Origin: Candidatus Fibrimonadaceae bacterium
GTDB taxonomy: Bacteria; Fibrobacterota; Fibrobacteria; Fibrobacterales; Fibrobacteraceae
Assembly (NCBI GenBank): GCA_031281345.1
Contig: JAITFN010000067.1
Location: 1-64,000 of the forward strand
Reading direction: 5' to 3'
DNA: 64,000 nucleotides
Below are positions 9,825-22,040 of the stretch, piece by piece (within the stretch, counting starts at the first letter, position 1; the number at the start of each line of letters is the position of its first letter). A program made the position numbers and the translations under genes. A model generated the notes under the pieces. It was not told the origin of the DNA, ran no database searches, and worked only from the letters and a program-made list of their open reading frames with translations.

Positions 9825-9839
9825 GTGGTTGTAGGTGTT
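9825..9839 (+). repeat. Partial copy (GTGGTTGTAGGTGTT) of the 35-bp repeat, copy 4
   Basis: Exact 15-bp match to the distal part of copies 1-3, abutting the 33-bp repeat. Confidence 0.8.
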
Positions 9840-9872
9840 GCTAGACCCTATTGAGGCACTAAGGTACGAATA
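9840..9872 (+). repeat. 33-bp direct repeat, right copy (current uvrB 3' end / relic macB-like 3' end)
   Basis: gctagaccctattgaggcactaaggtacgaata; one mismatch to 7143..7175. Confidence 0.92.
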
Positions 9873-11905
9873 ATATCCCTAATCCGTGCTGCTTCTTCAA
9901 AATCAAGGCGTGCTGCCGCCGCTTTCATCGCTTGGTCTAATTCCTCAATATTGTATGAACCCGAACCCTTGATCCGTTTTTCACCGATTTTTTTATTTTT
10001 GCCGTGAACATCCATTAAAGGATCTTGAATTTCCATTAAGTCTTCTAATTTTCTCTGCACATTTTTTGGGGTTATCTTATGTTGCCTATTGAATTCAATT
10101 TGCTTGTTCCTGCGGCGGTTTGTTTCCAAAATTGCTTTTTTCATAGAGTCGGTCATTTTGTCTGCATAGAGAATAACCCTGCCTTTCACATTTCTGCTCG
10201 CTCTGCCCATAGTTTGAATTAGGCTTTTGTAATTTCTTAAAAAACCTTCTTTGTCTGCATCCAAAACCGCAACCAAGGCTACTTCTGGCAAGTCCAAACC
10301 CTCACGCAAAAGATTTATACCAACCAAAACATCAAATTTTCCAATTCTTAGGTCGCGTATAATCTCGTGCCTGTCCAATGTTTTAATATCGCTGTGCAAA
10401 TATCTCGCTTTTACCTTTTTGTCCAGCAAAAAATCCGTTAAATCCTGTGCCATTTTTTTTGTAAGCGTTGTAACTAAAATTCTGTTTCCCTCTGAAACCG
10501 TTGCGGTTATGTGTGAGAGCAAGTCTTTCATTTGCCCTTCCACCGGCATAACGTCAATTTTTGGGTCTAGCAAACCTGTGGGGCGGTTTATTTGCTCAAC
10601 AATGTTTCCAGTTGTTTTTTTGAGTTCGTAATCCGCGGGCGTTGCACTCACAAAAAGTACGCTTTTTGGCATTTCATACTCAAACTCCGTGAAGTTCATG
10701 GGGCGGTTATCCAAGGCGCAAGGTAGCCGCCAGCCATATTCCACAAGGGTTGTTTTGCGAACCTTGTCGCCCTCGCTCATGGCACCCACCTGCGGAATGC
10801 TAGCGTGCGATTCGTCAATAATCATAAGCCAGTCTTTGCCAAAATAATCCAAAAGCGTGAAGGGTCTGGTGCCGGGTCTTCTGTTTTCTACAATTCGCGA
10901 GTAATTTTCTATCCCTGGGCAAATGCCTGTTTCTCTTATGAGCTCCATATCATAGCGGGCGCGGCTGTTTAAGCGAGCAGCTTCCAAATCTTTGCCCTCG
11001 GCTTGCAATTCGTACAATCTCATATCCAATTCTTTTTGAATTCTATTTATTATTCTATTTCTGCTTTCTTCTCTGGTTACAAAATGCTTTGCAGGAGCAA
11101 CAACTATTTCGCCAACTTCTTTTATGGTCTCGCCGGATACCAAATGGAACCAAGATAGTTTTTCTATTGTGTCACCAAAAAGTTCAACACGAAGTCCAAT
11201 ATCATCGTAGCTAGGGTAAATATCTATGCGGTCGCCTCGCACCCTGAATGTTCCGCGTTCCAAAGCATAGTCGTTGCGGTCGTATTGAATGGCAACCAAG
11301 TCTTTCAAAATTCCGTCTCTGTCCCGTTCTTCTCCAACTTTAAGGCGAACCATAAGTTCAAAATATTCCGCTGGGCTTCCCAAACCGTAAATGCAGCTAA
11401 CAGAAGCCACTATTATTGTATCTCTGCGAGTGAGCAAATTTTTTGTGGCACGGAGTCGCAATTTATCTATTTCATCGTTTATAGAGGCATCTTTGTCTAT
11501 AAAAATATCGCTAGACACAATATAGGCTTCGGGTTGGTAGTAGTCGTAATAGCTGACAAAATATTCAACTGCGTTTTCTGGAAAAAATGCTTTGAATTCG
11601 TGGTAGAGCTGTGCTGCGAGTGTTTTGTTGTGTGTTAAAATCAAAGTTGGCTTTGACAGATTTCTAATGACATTTGCCATTGTGAATGTTTTTCCGCTAC
11701 CTGTTACGCCCAAAAGAACTTGGAATTTTTCTCCGTCTTGGAAGGACTTGGTTATTGCCTCAATAGCCTGCGGTTGGTCGCCTGCTGGGGAGTAGGGACT
11801 TTTTAGCAAAAAAGGAGTAGGTTCGCTAGGGGGGCAAATGTTCAAATGCCCCGGCCGGCTTTCCTCCGGGTTTAAATGTGGTACGGATAATTTCGCGTGA
11901 GGCAT
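9848..11905 (-). CDS. uvrB: Excinuclease ABC subunit B
   Basis: 'GVTGSGKTFTMANVI', 'VSYYDYYQPEAYI', 'DESHASIPQVGAM', C-terminal UVR motif. Confidence 0.97.
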   Translation of the reverse strand: MPHAKLSVPHLNPEESRPGHLNICPPSEPTPFLLKSPYSPAGDQPQAIEAITKSFQDGEKFQVLLGVTGSGKTFTMANVIRNLSKPTLILTHNKTLAAQLYHEFKAFFPENAVEYFVSYYDYYQPEAYIVSSDIFIDKDASINDEIDKLRLRATKNLLTRRDTIIVASVSCIYGLGSPAEYFELMVRLKVGEERDRDGILKDLVAIQYDRNDYALERGTFRVRGDRIDIYPSYDDIGLRVELFGDTIEKLSWFHLVSGETIKEVGEIVVAPAKHFVTREESRNRIINRIQKELDMRLYELQAEGKDLEAARLNSRARYDMELIRETGICPGIENYSRIVENRRPGTRPFTLLDYFGKDWLMIIDESHASIPQVGAMSEGDKVRKTTLVEYGWRLPCALDNRPMNFTEFEYEMPKSVLFVSATPADYELKKTTGNIVEQINRPTGLLDPKIDVMPVEGQMKDLLSHITATVSEGNRILVTTLTKKMAQDLTDFLLDKKVKARYLHSDIKTLDRHEIIRDLRIGKFDVLVGINLLREGLDLPEVALVAVLDADKEGFLRNYKSLIQTMGRASRNVKGRVILYADKMTDSMKKAILETNRRRNKQIEFNRQHKITPKNVQRKLEDLMEIQDPLMDVHGKNKKIGEKRIKGSGSYNIEELDQAMKAAAARLDFEEAARIRDIIRTLVPQ

Positions 11906-11947
11906 CTGTTTTGCAATATAGTAAAAAGATTTTCTATATTCTCCCCT

Positions 11948-12547
11948 ATGACATTCGAACTCCCAAAATTGCCTTATGGGTTCAGCGACCTTGAACCTCA
12001 CTATGATTCTGCCACGGTGGAAATTCACTATTCAAAACATCACGCTACTTATGCGGCAAATTTGAACAAGGCTGTGGAAGCGGCTGGGTGGCAAGGCAAA
12101 AGCATAACGGAAATTTTAAATGGTTTGGATGCGGCTCCCGAACAGCAAAAGGCGGCTTTGAGAAATCACGGCGGTGGTTATCATAATCATTGCTTGTTTT
12201 GGGAATCGCTTTGCCCCAAAAGCACAGGCATAAATTCAGGAAAATTGGCAGATGCAATAAATGCAAAGTGGGGAAATTTTGAAAGTTTTGCCGAGGCATT
12301 TACCGCAAAAGCCTTAGGGCATTTTGGTTCCGGTTGGGCTTGGCTTGTGAAAAATAAAGCTGGCGAATTGGAAATTGTTGACACCCACGACCAAATTAGC
12401 CCCGTGAGCCTTGGGTTCAAACCCATAACCGTAATTGATGTTTGGGAACACGCTTATTATTTGAAATACAAAAATGTTCGCGCAGACTGGATCAAAGCTT
12501 GGTGGAATATAGTGGACTGGAAAAAAGCTGAAGAACGATATAATTAA
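11948..12547 (+). CDS. Superoxide dismutase (Fe/Mn type)
   Basis: 'LPYGFSDLEPHYDSATVEIHYSKHHATYAANLN', 'DVWEHAYYLKYKNVRADWI'. Confidence 0.93.
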   Translation: MTFELPKLPYGFSDLEPHYDSATVEIHYSKHHATYAANLNKAVEAAGWQGKSITEILNGLDAAPEQQKAALRNHGGGYHNHCLFWESLCPKSTGINSGKLADAINAKWGNFESFAEAFTAKALGHFGSGWAWLVKNKAGELEIVDTHDQISPVSLGFKPITVIDVWEHAYYLKYKNVRADWIKAWWNIVDWKKAEERYN

Positions 12548-12550
12548 TTT

Positions 12551-12639
12551 TAAGCGTTCCCCCCGTTAGCTCTCCGAGCGAGAAAAACGGGGGGAGAAAT
12601 GGTGATTTTGTTAAAAAATCGCCATTCAAGGGGGGTTTA

Positions 12640-12642
<3 letters not shown>
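12551..12642 (-). repeat. Dispersed repeat family A (MITE-like), partial inverted copy
   Basis: ccccccgttagctctccgagcg...aacggggggagaaatggtgattttgttaaaaaatcgccattcaagggggg; matches 26323..26480 and 34257..34425. Confidence 0.85.
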
Positions 12643-15439
<2,797 letters not shown>

Positions 15440-15442
15440 AAT

Positions 15443-15979
15443 TTAAACCTTTGTTATATCAGCTTCTTTCTCTGCCAAAGCTGCATCTATTATGCCTATA
15501 TATTTATCGGTGGTCTTCTGAATATTCTCAATTTGCTTTTTAGATTCGTCTTCGGGCAACTCTTTGTTCTTTTTAACGGCATCGTTTGCCTCTCTGCGAA
15601 TGTTTCTTATGGCGGTGCGGCCATCTTCTGCGTGTTTTTTTGCCATTTTTGCGAGCTCTTGCCTGCGTTCGGCGGTTAAAATTGGCATTGCGATTCTAAC
15701 GCTGTCGCCTTCTTTTGAGGGGTTTAAGCCCAAGTTTGCAGACAAAATAGCCTTGCATATAGGGTCTATAAACTGCTTTTCCCAGGGGCTAACTAAGAGC
15801 ATTCTCGGTTCGGGGCTTTTCACAGTGGCTATTTGAGGAATTGGGGTTAAAGTGCCGTAATAATCCACTTTTACATCGTTTAGAATAGCTGGAGAGGCTT
15901 GCCCGGTGCGCAGTCTAGCGAATTCGCGGTGAGTAGCCTCAACCGCCTTTTCCATTTTGGCTTCCAATTCTGTTGCCAT
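15443..15979 (-). CDS. frr: Ribosome recycling factor
   Basis: 'EFARLRTGQASPAILNDVKVDYYGTLTPIPQIATV', 'AEDGRTAIRNIRREANDAVKK'. Confidence 0.96.
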   Translation of the reverse strand: MATELEAKMEKAVEATHREFARLRTGQASPAILNDVKVDYYGTLTPIPQIATVKSPEPRMLLVSPWEKQFIDPICKAILSANLGLNPSKEGDSVRIAMPILTAERRQELAKMAKKHAEDGRTAIRNIRREANDAVKKNKELPEDESKKQIENIQKTTDKYIGIIDAALAEKEADITKV

Positions 15980-16069
15980 AAAAAAACCTCCAATGCTATG
16001 CTATGTAAATATAACAATTTTATGCGAAAAATGCAAGTCCTAAAATTTTTTCTATATTTATAGACCAAT

Positions 16070-16159
16070 GGGAAGGTGACCGAGCTGGCCGAAGGTGCGT
16101 CCCTGCTAAGGACGTGTGGGCTTTAAAACCCACCGCGAGTTCGAATCTCGCCCTTCCCG
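16070..16159 (+). tRNA. tRNA-Ser (anticodon GCU)
   Basis: Acceptor GGGAAGG/CCTTCCC, anticodon stem CGTCC-CTGCTAA-GGACG, long variable arm, T-arm CGAGTTCGAATCTCG; T-run follows. Confidence 0.93.
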
Positions 16160-16178
16160 TTTTTTTACGTGGGGTAAT

Positions 16179-16931
16179 ATGAAAAGTTCATGCAATGTGA
16201 TTTTATTGGTTTTCTTTTTGGTTTTGTTTGCAAATGCCCAGGAAGTTCTGCCACCTCCGGCCCTGTCAAATGACAGTTTACCCTTGCCAATAGATAGTTC
16301 TTTGGTTGTTGCACAAGAAAGTTCTTCGTCTGTTGTACAGGAAAGTTCTTCGTCAATAGCAAATATGTGCGAACAAGAAAAACCAGACTATCAGAAAAAC
16401 CTTAGGATGGTGGCTTATTTAAACCCTTTCCAACTTTTTTATGGTGCGGCATACAATATGCTCATGTTCACTTCAACAGTTGAAAAACCTTTGAGCTTGA
16501 GCAGGTCCCTGATAATCCAGCCAACTGTTTGGTTGGGCAGCTCAGACGAATTTATTGCCGATATTGTTGAATACGAAGATCTCAAAAGATTTGGCGGTGG
16601 CATAGGGATACGTCAATATGCAACCGATAAAGGTTCTGGTTTTTATTTTCAGGCAATAGCTAGTGCATATTATACTTCTGCCAAAAAACTTCAATACAAA
16701 GAAGAGAATGAAAGCTATTGGAATGACTACAGAATAAAAAGTTGGACAAATGTAAAATGCGTGTTAGGCGAATTGATGCTCTACATAGGTTCAGCGCATA
16801 AATGGCAAAATATCAGTTTCTTTTACGAAGGTGGCTTAGGTTTTGGCTACGATGGCACAAACACTTTTAAAATTGGTTATATTAACAAATTGGCATCTAA
16901 CTTTAATTTTGGTTTAGGCTTACCATTCTAA
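16179..16931 (+). CDS. Secreted/outer-membrane protein with Ser-rich spacer
   Basis: Signal peptide; ESSSSVVQESSSSIAN; beta-rich C-terminal half. Confidence 0.6.
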   Translation: MKSSCNVILLVFFLVLFANAQEVLPPPALSNDSLPLPIDSSLVVAQESSSSVVQESSSSIANMCEQEKPDYQKNLRMVAYLNPFQLFYGAAYNMLMFTSTVEKPLSLSRSLIIQPTVWLGSSDEFIADIVEYEDLKRFGGGIGIRQYATDKGSGFYFQAIASAYYTSAKKLQYKEENESYWNDYRIKSWTNVKCVLGELMLYIGSAHKWQNISFFYEGGLGFGYDGTNTFKIGYINKLASNFNFGLGLPF

Positions 16932-18034
16932 AATACAACTAGGTCGTTCTTGTGAATGGCCTCTTTTTGGTTTTTTGTTCTGAGTATTTTTCGCAGGTTT
17001 TCGCTGTCAAAACGGCTTATTCCGCGAGCTATTTTATTGCCTTTTGAATCTTTGACATCTATAAGGTCTTTTGCGCTAAAATGGCCGCTAAGGCTTTCTA
17101 TACCAACTGGCAAAACGCTTGCGCTCTTTTTTCTTATTGCGTTTACGCCACCATCGTCTATGGTGATTGAGCCTTTGGGGGTGCTGACAAAAGAGAGCCA
17201 TTTTTTGCGGCTGCCAAGTTTTTTTGCATTGCCAAGGAATAGAGTTCCGGTGGCGTTTTCAAACAGAACTTGGTGAGGCAGAATTTTTGTTCCATTTGCC
17301 AAAAAAGCATTGCAGCCGGAGCGGGTAGCGGCTTTTACCGCTTCAACCTTGCTGTGCATGCCGCCTGTGCTAACTGTAGAGCCGGCATTGCCTGGTTTTC
17401 CTGCCGAATTCAAAATTTCTGCATTTATTTCTGGCACAAAATTCAATAGCCTAGCTTTTGGGTTTGTTTTTGGATTTGAGTCAAAAAGACCATCTTCGTC
17501 TGTGAAAAGGAGTAGCAAATCTGCATTCCAAAACAGGGCAACATCGCAGGATAGTTTATCGTTGTCTCCAACTTTTATTTCTGCCGTTGCCACGGAATCG
17601 TTTTCGTTTATTACGGGAATAACTTTGTGCTTTAGCATTGAGTTGAAGGTATTTTGCAGGTTTTTATAGCGGTTTCTATCTCTAAAATCCTCTGCGGAAA
17701 GGAGAATTTGCCCAACAGTTATCCCTTCTTTTTCAAAAGCGTTTCTGTATGCGTGCATTAAATCTATTTGCCCAACCGCTGCGCAAACTTGCTTGTCTGC
17801 TATGTTTTTTGGTTTATCTGCATAGCTAAGCCTTGCCATTCCAGTTCCCACCGCACCGCTGCTGACAATTGCGATTTCTTTGCCTGCTCTTTGCAAAATA
17901 GCGATGGACCCTGCGAATTTTTTTATGAATTCCAAATTAACGCCTTTATTGCTGGCATCCATCAATATTTTAGACCCAAGTTTTATGACAATTCGCCCAG
18001 CTTCGGCAAGTATATTTTTTCGCAAGTCGCTCAT
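16928..18034 (-). CDS. proB: Glutamate 5-kinase with C-terminal PUA domain
   Basis: 'IVIKLGSKIL', 'AIVSSGAVGTGMARL', 'VINENDSVATAEIKVGDNDKLS'. Confidence 0.94.
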   Translation of the reverse strand: MSDLRKNILAEAGRIVIKLGSKILMDASNKGVNLEFIKKFAGSIAILQRAGKEIAIVSSGAVGTGMARLSYADKPKNIADKQVCAAVGQIDLMHAYRNAFEKEGITVGQILLSAEDFRDRNRYKNLQNTFNSMLKHKVIPVINENDSVATAEIKVGDNDKLSCDVALFWNADLLLLFTDEDGLFDSNPKTNPKARLLNFVPEINAEILNSAGKPGNAGSTVSTGGMHSKVEAVKAATRSGCNAFLANGTKILPHQVLFENATGTLFLGNAKKLGSRKKWLSFVSTPKGSITIDDGGVNAIRKKSASVLPVGIESLSGHFSAKDLIDVKDSKGNKIARGISRFDSENLRKILRTKNQKEAIHKNDLVVF

Positions 18035-18702
18035 CGCCAGCACCCCGCCCATCCTCTATCCACAGGGGCGGAATTTTTGCTCTTTGCGGTTAGATTTTGA
18101 TAGTCCCAAAACAGAAGTTCGCCTTTTTTTCCGTCCCATATACTCCATTCGCTTTCCCAGTCAAAGGTTTTTCTGTCTTTTATGTTCACTTCAATATAAG
18201 AGGCAAAAGCCAAATAACGAACCTTGTATCGCGAACTCAAATTTTTCAAAAATATTTTTAATTCTTTGTTCTCGCTCAAGGGAATTTCCTTTAAACTTGC
18301 AAAGGCCTTCCAAAATTCTGTGGAATCTTTTTCTGGAACTCTGGAACTTGGAAAGAGCAAAACTCGTTCATTATTTGGAAACCAAGTTCTAAGAATTGAA
18401 TCCTCTCTTGCAGCAAAATCAAATTCAACCGCGCTTTCGCTAAAGCTGTGGCAATAATCGCATTTTTCCGGCGAACGAGCAATAACATTGAGTGCTGGCA
18501 AAACACCTATCAACTCGCCAGAATCAAGCATTAAAATTTCATATTTTTTTTCTTTGTAAGATTTATTTATTTTCACTTCAAAATTAGGATCTTCACCGCT
18601 GCGGCAATTATCGCAAGGAGGAGTTTCCCTGCCAGCGGGGGAGTTCTTAACAGCGCAAGCTGAGAGTAGCGAACTAATTAATATTAATACTACCAATCGC
18701 AT
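18031..18702 (-). CDS. Lipoprotein of unknown function
   Basis: Signal peptide with lipobox (LLSACAV). Confidence 0.6.
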   Translation of the reverse strand: MRLVVLILISSLLSACAVKNSPAGRETPPCDNCRSGEDPNFEVKINKSYKEKKYEILMLDSGELIGVLPALNVIARSPEKCDYCHSFSESAVEFDFAAREDSILRTWFPNNERVLLFPSSRVPEKDSTEFWKAFASLKEIPLSENKELKIFLKNLSSRYKVRYLAFASYIEVNIKDRKTFDWESEWSIWDGKKGELLFWDYQNLTAKSKNSAPVDRGWAGCWR

Positions 18703-19129
18703 CTAAAATATCTTTTTTGCGGTTTTCAAATTTTGAGCTTTCGCCTGTGGCTTCAACAACGAACATCTTTTCTTTTGACTGCACCGCCGCAACTAGATAT
18801 AAATCGTGACCTGTGCTGTTTACAAAGGAAAATATATAGCCTATTGCAACTTTGCCATCTATGCTTATATTCAAAGAATCTTCTTGCTTGTAGTTTGAGT
18901 TTTTCATTTTCAGCAAAAATGCCTCTTTCCAAAAATCCATTGAGGCTTCTGATTTTTGCTCATAGGCAGAAACCCTGTACAGAACACCGTCTGAACTTAT
19001 AGCTTTGAATTTATCGCTTTCGCTTTCGTAAGCTGCAAAGTTTCTCGGTTCGCTTGCTTTAAAAGAAGCACAAGAAATTGTCTGAACCACGATAGTCAGG
19101 ATGAATAGGATTTTCAAGATTTTAAACAT
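18674..19129 (-). CDS. Putative lipoprotein
   Basis: N-terminal signal with Cys (TISCAS). Confidence 0.55.
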   Translation of the reverse strand: MFKILKILFILTIVVQTISCASFKASEPRNFAAYESESDKFKAISSDGVLYRVSAYEQKSEASMDFWKEAFLLKMKNSNYKQEDSLNISIDGKVAIGYIFSFVNSTGHDLYLVAAVQSKEKMFVVEATGESSKFENRKKDILDAIGSININ

Positions 19130-19130
19130 G

Positions 19131-19706
19131 TTAAAAATCCCTCCGCAATGAGTTTAAGTTTGTTGAATTTATCCACACAAATGGCGAATTTATTTCTTTT
19201 ACGGGGCGAATAGTTGGCACAAGAGGTCTTGCGTAAATTGCGACTGAGGCGAGGGCTGCTCTTCTTTCTATTGCTTGCAGCATCCCTTGCAAACGCTCTA
19301 TTTGCGCATTCAAGCTAACCATCTCGCGTTCAACGGATTGCAATTCGGCAAAGGGAGCGTTTTTTACCAAGTCCATATATGTTGCCAAAAGTTTTTTTCT
19401 GGATTGTATTTGCGAACTCAGTTTTTCCTTCTCTGTGCTTTTATCTGTGCTTTCAAAGCCTTTTTGCTCAATGGTTGCAAGGCTACCTATCAACGATTGA
19501 ATTTCTTGCAGAGCCTCAGTAGGAAGCCTTAGAAAAACAGAATACCCCGTGAAACTCGTGAAATAACCACCTTTGGATTCTGCCATATCTATTATTTTTT
19601 GAAAAGCACTATCTGTATTTGCGGTTTTAATGTGAAATTCAAAACGCTGCTCAACTTGTGCAAAAGCCTGAACTGCGATTAGCAAAACTATTAGCCACAC
19701 TCTCAT
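19131..19706 (-). CDS. DUF4349-like secreted protein
   Basis: Paralogous to the upstream gene; 'GGYFTSFTGYSVFLRLPTEALQEI...LEREM'-type pattern. Confidence 0.6.
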   Translation of the reverse strand: MRVWLIVLLIAVQAFAQVEQRFEFHIKTANTDSAFQKIIDMAESKGGYFTSFTGYSVFLRLPTEALQEIQSLIGSLATIEQKGFESTDKSTEKEKLSSQIQSRKKLLATYMDLVKNAPFAELQSVEREMVSLNAQIERLQGMLQAIERRAALASVAIYARPLVPTIRPVKEINSPFVWINSTNLNSLRRDF

Positions 19707-20989
19707 TTTACCCTCCTCAAAACTTCCAACACAGCTTCGGAGTTCTTTTTTTCTGCTTCTATATCTGGAAAATAAGCCACAGCTATTCTCAAAGTTTTTT
19801 CATCGGATTTTTTTAACAGGGCAATGTAGTGAACTTCGGCTGTGATGGAATTTAGAAGGCGAACTAGAGAAAAATTTTCTTCGGTTTTTAGTTCTGCTGA
19901 ATACTTGTCTTTAAAGAATTCAAGCATTGCCTCTGCCCAAAAACTGGTGGTGCCTTTAGGTTCATTTTTCCTTTCAAAAGCGGAGAATTTTGCATTAAGT
20001 GCAGAAGCTGTGCTCCACATTTTGTTGGAATCTTCTATTTCTATGAAATCTTTTGGAACTGAAAGTTTGAGTGGTTTTTCCTTATTTGAAAGTGTATTTT
20101 TATTGGGCAAATTTGAAAACCATCCAAAGGCTCCTATGTTTGCTCTATATGGAATTGCTATGGGTATATTGCTCACCCAAAGGTTTATGGTGGAGAATGC
20201 GGCTTGGCGTAGCAATTCTTTTTCTTCCAGTTTTCTCTGCTCAATTTGCTCGCTCACTCTTTGTATTTCTTTTAAGAGGGCAATTTTTTCTTTCTCGGTT
20301 TTTGCGGCGGCTAAAAGATGTTGCAGCCTTGCCAAAGTACTTTCTGCTATTTTAAGGCGGGCGGCATTGTCTGCGTAAGCTTCTGTGATGTCGCTTGCGG
20401 ATATGTTTTTGCTTGTGACGCGCCCAAGTTTTAAAATTTGATTGAAAAAGTTTTTGAACTCCGCCACTGGAATTTGCAGGGAAATAAAGCCATTTCTGCG
20501 ATTGCTAATGGAACCGCCCTTTGCCTTTGTCCAAGCTGCAACCGTATCTATAAGCACCTCCGGCTCTGCGCTTTGCATGGTGATGCTACCGGTGTAATTA
20601 ATCATTCTAGCTTGGTAGCTTGTAGATGATGCACCTGCTTCTGCCATATCGCCGTCAGCACCAGTACCATAATCTGCCATCATCTGCCTGCCTAAAATAT
20701 CACCACTCTCTGCGTAGCCATCGTTAAAACCACCCGTTGCGGAGCCTCCTATACCCATACCCTTGTCCATCATAACCGAGGCAGCTCTGGGGCTACCACC
20801 CACTCCATATCCCTTTCTGGCTGGTGCAGGGGAATAGCCTGCCTCTGCCACCATCTCTCCATCTTCATAAGCTCCTGAGTTTTCATAAGATACTGAGTCG
20901 TAATGTCTAGGGGCCGCGCACGAAATGAGCAGAAAAACACTTGATAGTAAAAGTAAGTAGGGCACGAGTAAAATATAGTAATTTTCCAC
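19703..20989 (-). CDS. DUF4349-like lipoprotein
   Basis: 'MINYTGSITMQSAEPEVLIDTVAAWTKAKGGSISNRR..ISLQIPVAEFKNFFNQI..LGRVTSKNISASDITEAYAD'. Confidence 0.75.
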   Translation of the reverse strand: MENYYILLVPYLLLLSSVFLLISCAAPRHYDSVSYENSGAYEDGEMVAEAGYSPAPARKGYGVGGSPRAASVMMDKGMGIGGSATGGFNDGYAESGDILGRQMMADYGTGADGDMAEAGASSTSYQARMINYTGSITMQSAEPEVLIDTVAAWTKAKGGSISNRRNGFISLQIPVAEFKNFFNQILKLGRVTSKNISASDITEAYADNAARLKIAESTLARLQHLLAAAKTEKEKIALLKEIQRVSEQIEQRKLEEKELLRQAAFSTINLWVSNIPIAIPYRANIGAFGWFSNLPNKNTLSNKEKPLKLSVPKDFIEIEDSNKMWSTASALNAKFSAFERKNEPKGTTSFWAEAMLEFFKDKYSAELKTEENFSLVRLLNSITAEVHYIALLKKSDEKTLRIAVAYFPDIEAEKKNSEAVLEVLRRVK

Positions 20990-21037
20990 TAAAGAATTTT
21001 CTACATTATGCCGATATATAAGACTGAGAGGTTACGA

Positions 21038-21343
21038 ATGCAAATTTCCAACACAGGTGTCCAAAGCAATGCTGCCGAGTGGCTCAGAAAAGCCGCCGCA
21101 GAGGAAAGTATTCGTGAAAAAAAAGAAAAAGCTACCAAGAAAGACAAAGCTGCAACCGCCTATGATGTATCAATATCCCCAAATGCTGGAAATTCCTCAG
21201 AAGCCTTGGTGAAAGCTAGAGCAAATGCCTTGCCCGAGGTGAGGGAAGAACGCATAGCTCCGGTTAAAGAACGCCTTCAAAATGGTTATTACAATACTCC
21301 AGAATTCAGTAAAGAACTCGCAGAACGTTTAACTGAGGGCTAG
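21038..21343 (+). CDS. FlgM-like anti-sigma-28 factor
   Basis: C-terminal 'REERIAPVKERLQNGYYNTPEFSKELAERL'. Confidence 0.6.
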   Translation: MQISNTGVQSNAAEWLRKAAAEESIREKKEKATKKDKAATAYDVSISPNAGNSSEALVKARANALPEVREERIAPVKERLQNGYYNTPEFSKELAERLTEG

Positions 21344-21359
21344 GCCCCCTGATTCTCCA

Positions 21360-22022
21360 ATGTCTAAGCTGCTCTTTTTCGCTTGTCTTTTAGCTTGGGC
21401 ACTTGGCTTGGTTAGGGCAGAGGATGCCTGGTTTTCTGCAAAACTCCCGATAAATGGCACTTTTTACCCCGTAACAGCCCGAATTCACACCCAAAAAACA
21501 GGGGATACCATAGAATTTTCGTCTGAATTGCAGTATAGGGCGGTAGATACGGCTTTTTCAATGCACACAACGGGGCTTTATAGTATATCCAAAGAAAGCC
21601 CAATTTGGCAGAATTCCATTAGAGATGGCTTGTATTCCGTTGAGTGGAGTTTTAGGGATTATTCGGAGAGACCAGCGGCCATTTATTGGCGCTATCCGCA
21701 GAGCAATGGCACAATTACCTTTGAAAACGAGGCCATTCCAGAGGAATTTCTCTATTTTTTAACAGAAAAGATAGACGAAAAAAACAAGAACAAGGACCTC
21801 AAAGTACTCTCGCCTGTTTGGGAAATTCCATTTGAGCCTAATGCTTGGACTGCAACTGCCAAATACACAGGGCAAAAACTGCGTATTGATGGCGTGGACT
21901 GCTATATGGTTCTCTACACAAGGAGCGATGGTGCAAAAGCGGAATATTATATCACAACAAAAGGCAAGCAGGTGTGGCGTTTTCAAACTTTTAGAGGCGT
22001 GTGGTTCTATAGGGTGCAATGA
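21360..22022 (+). CDS. DUF3108-like secreted protein
   Basis: Signal peptide; 'VDCYMVLYTRSDGAKAEYYITTKGKQVWRF'. Confidence 0.5.
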   Translation: MSKLLFFACLLAWALGLVRAEDAWFSAKLPINGTFYPVTARIHTQKTGDTIEFSSELQYRAVDTAFSMHTTGLYSISKESPIWQNSIRDGLYSVEWSFRDYSERPAAIYWRYPQSNGTITFENEAIPEEFLYFLTEKIDEKNKNKDLKVLSPVWEIPFEPNAWTATAKYTGQKLRIDGVDCYMVLYTRSDGAKAEYYITTKGKQVWRFQTFRGVWFYRVQ

Positions 22023-22040
22023 ATTTCTAGATTTACCCCC

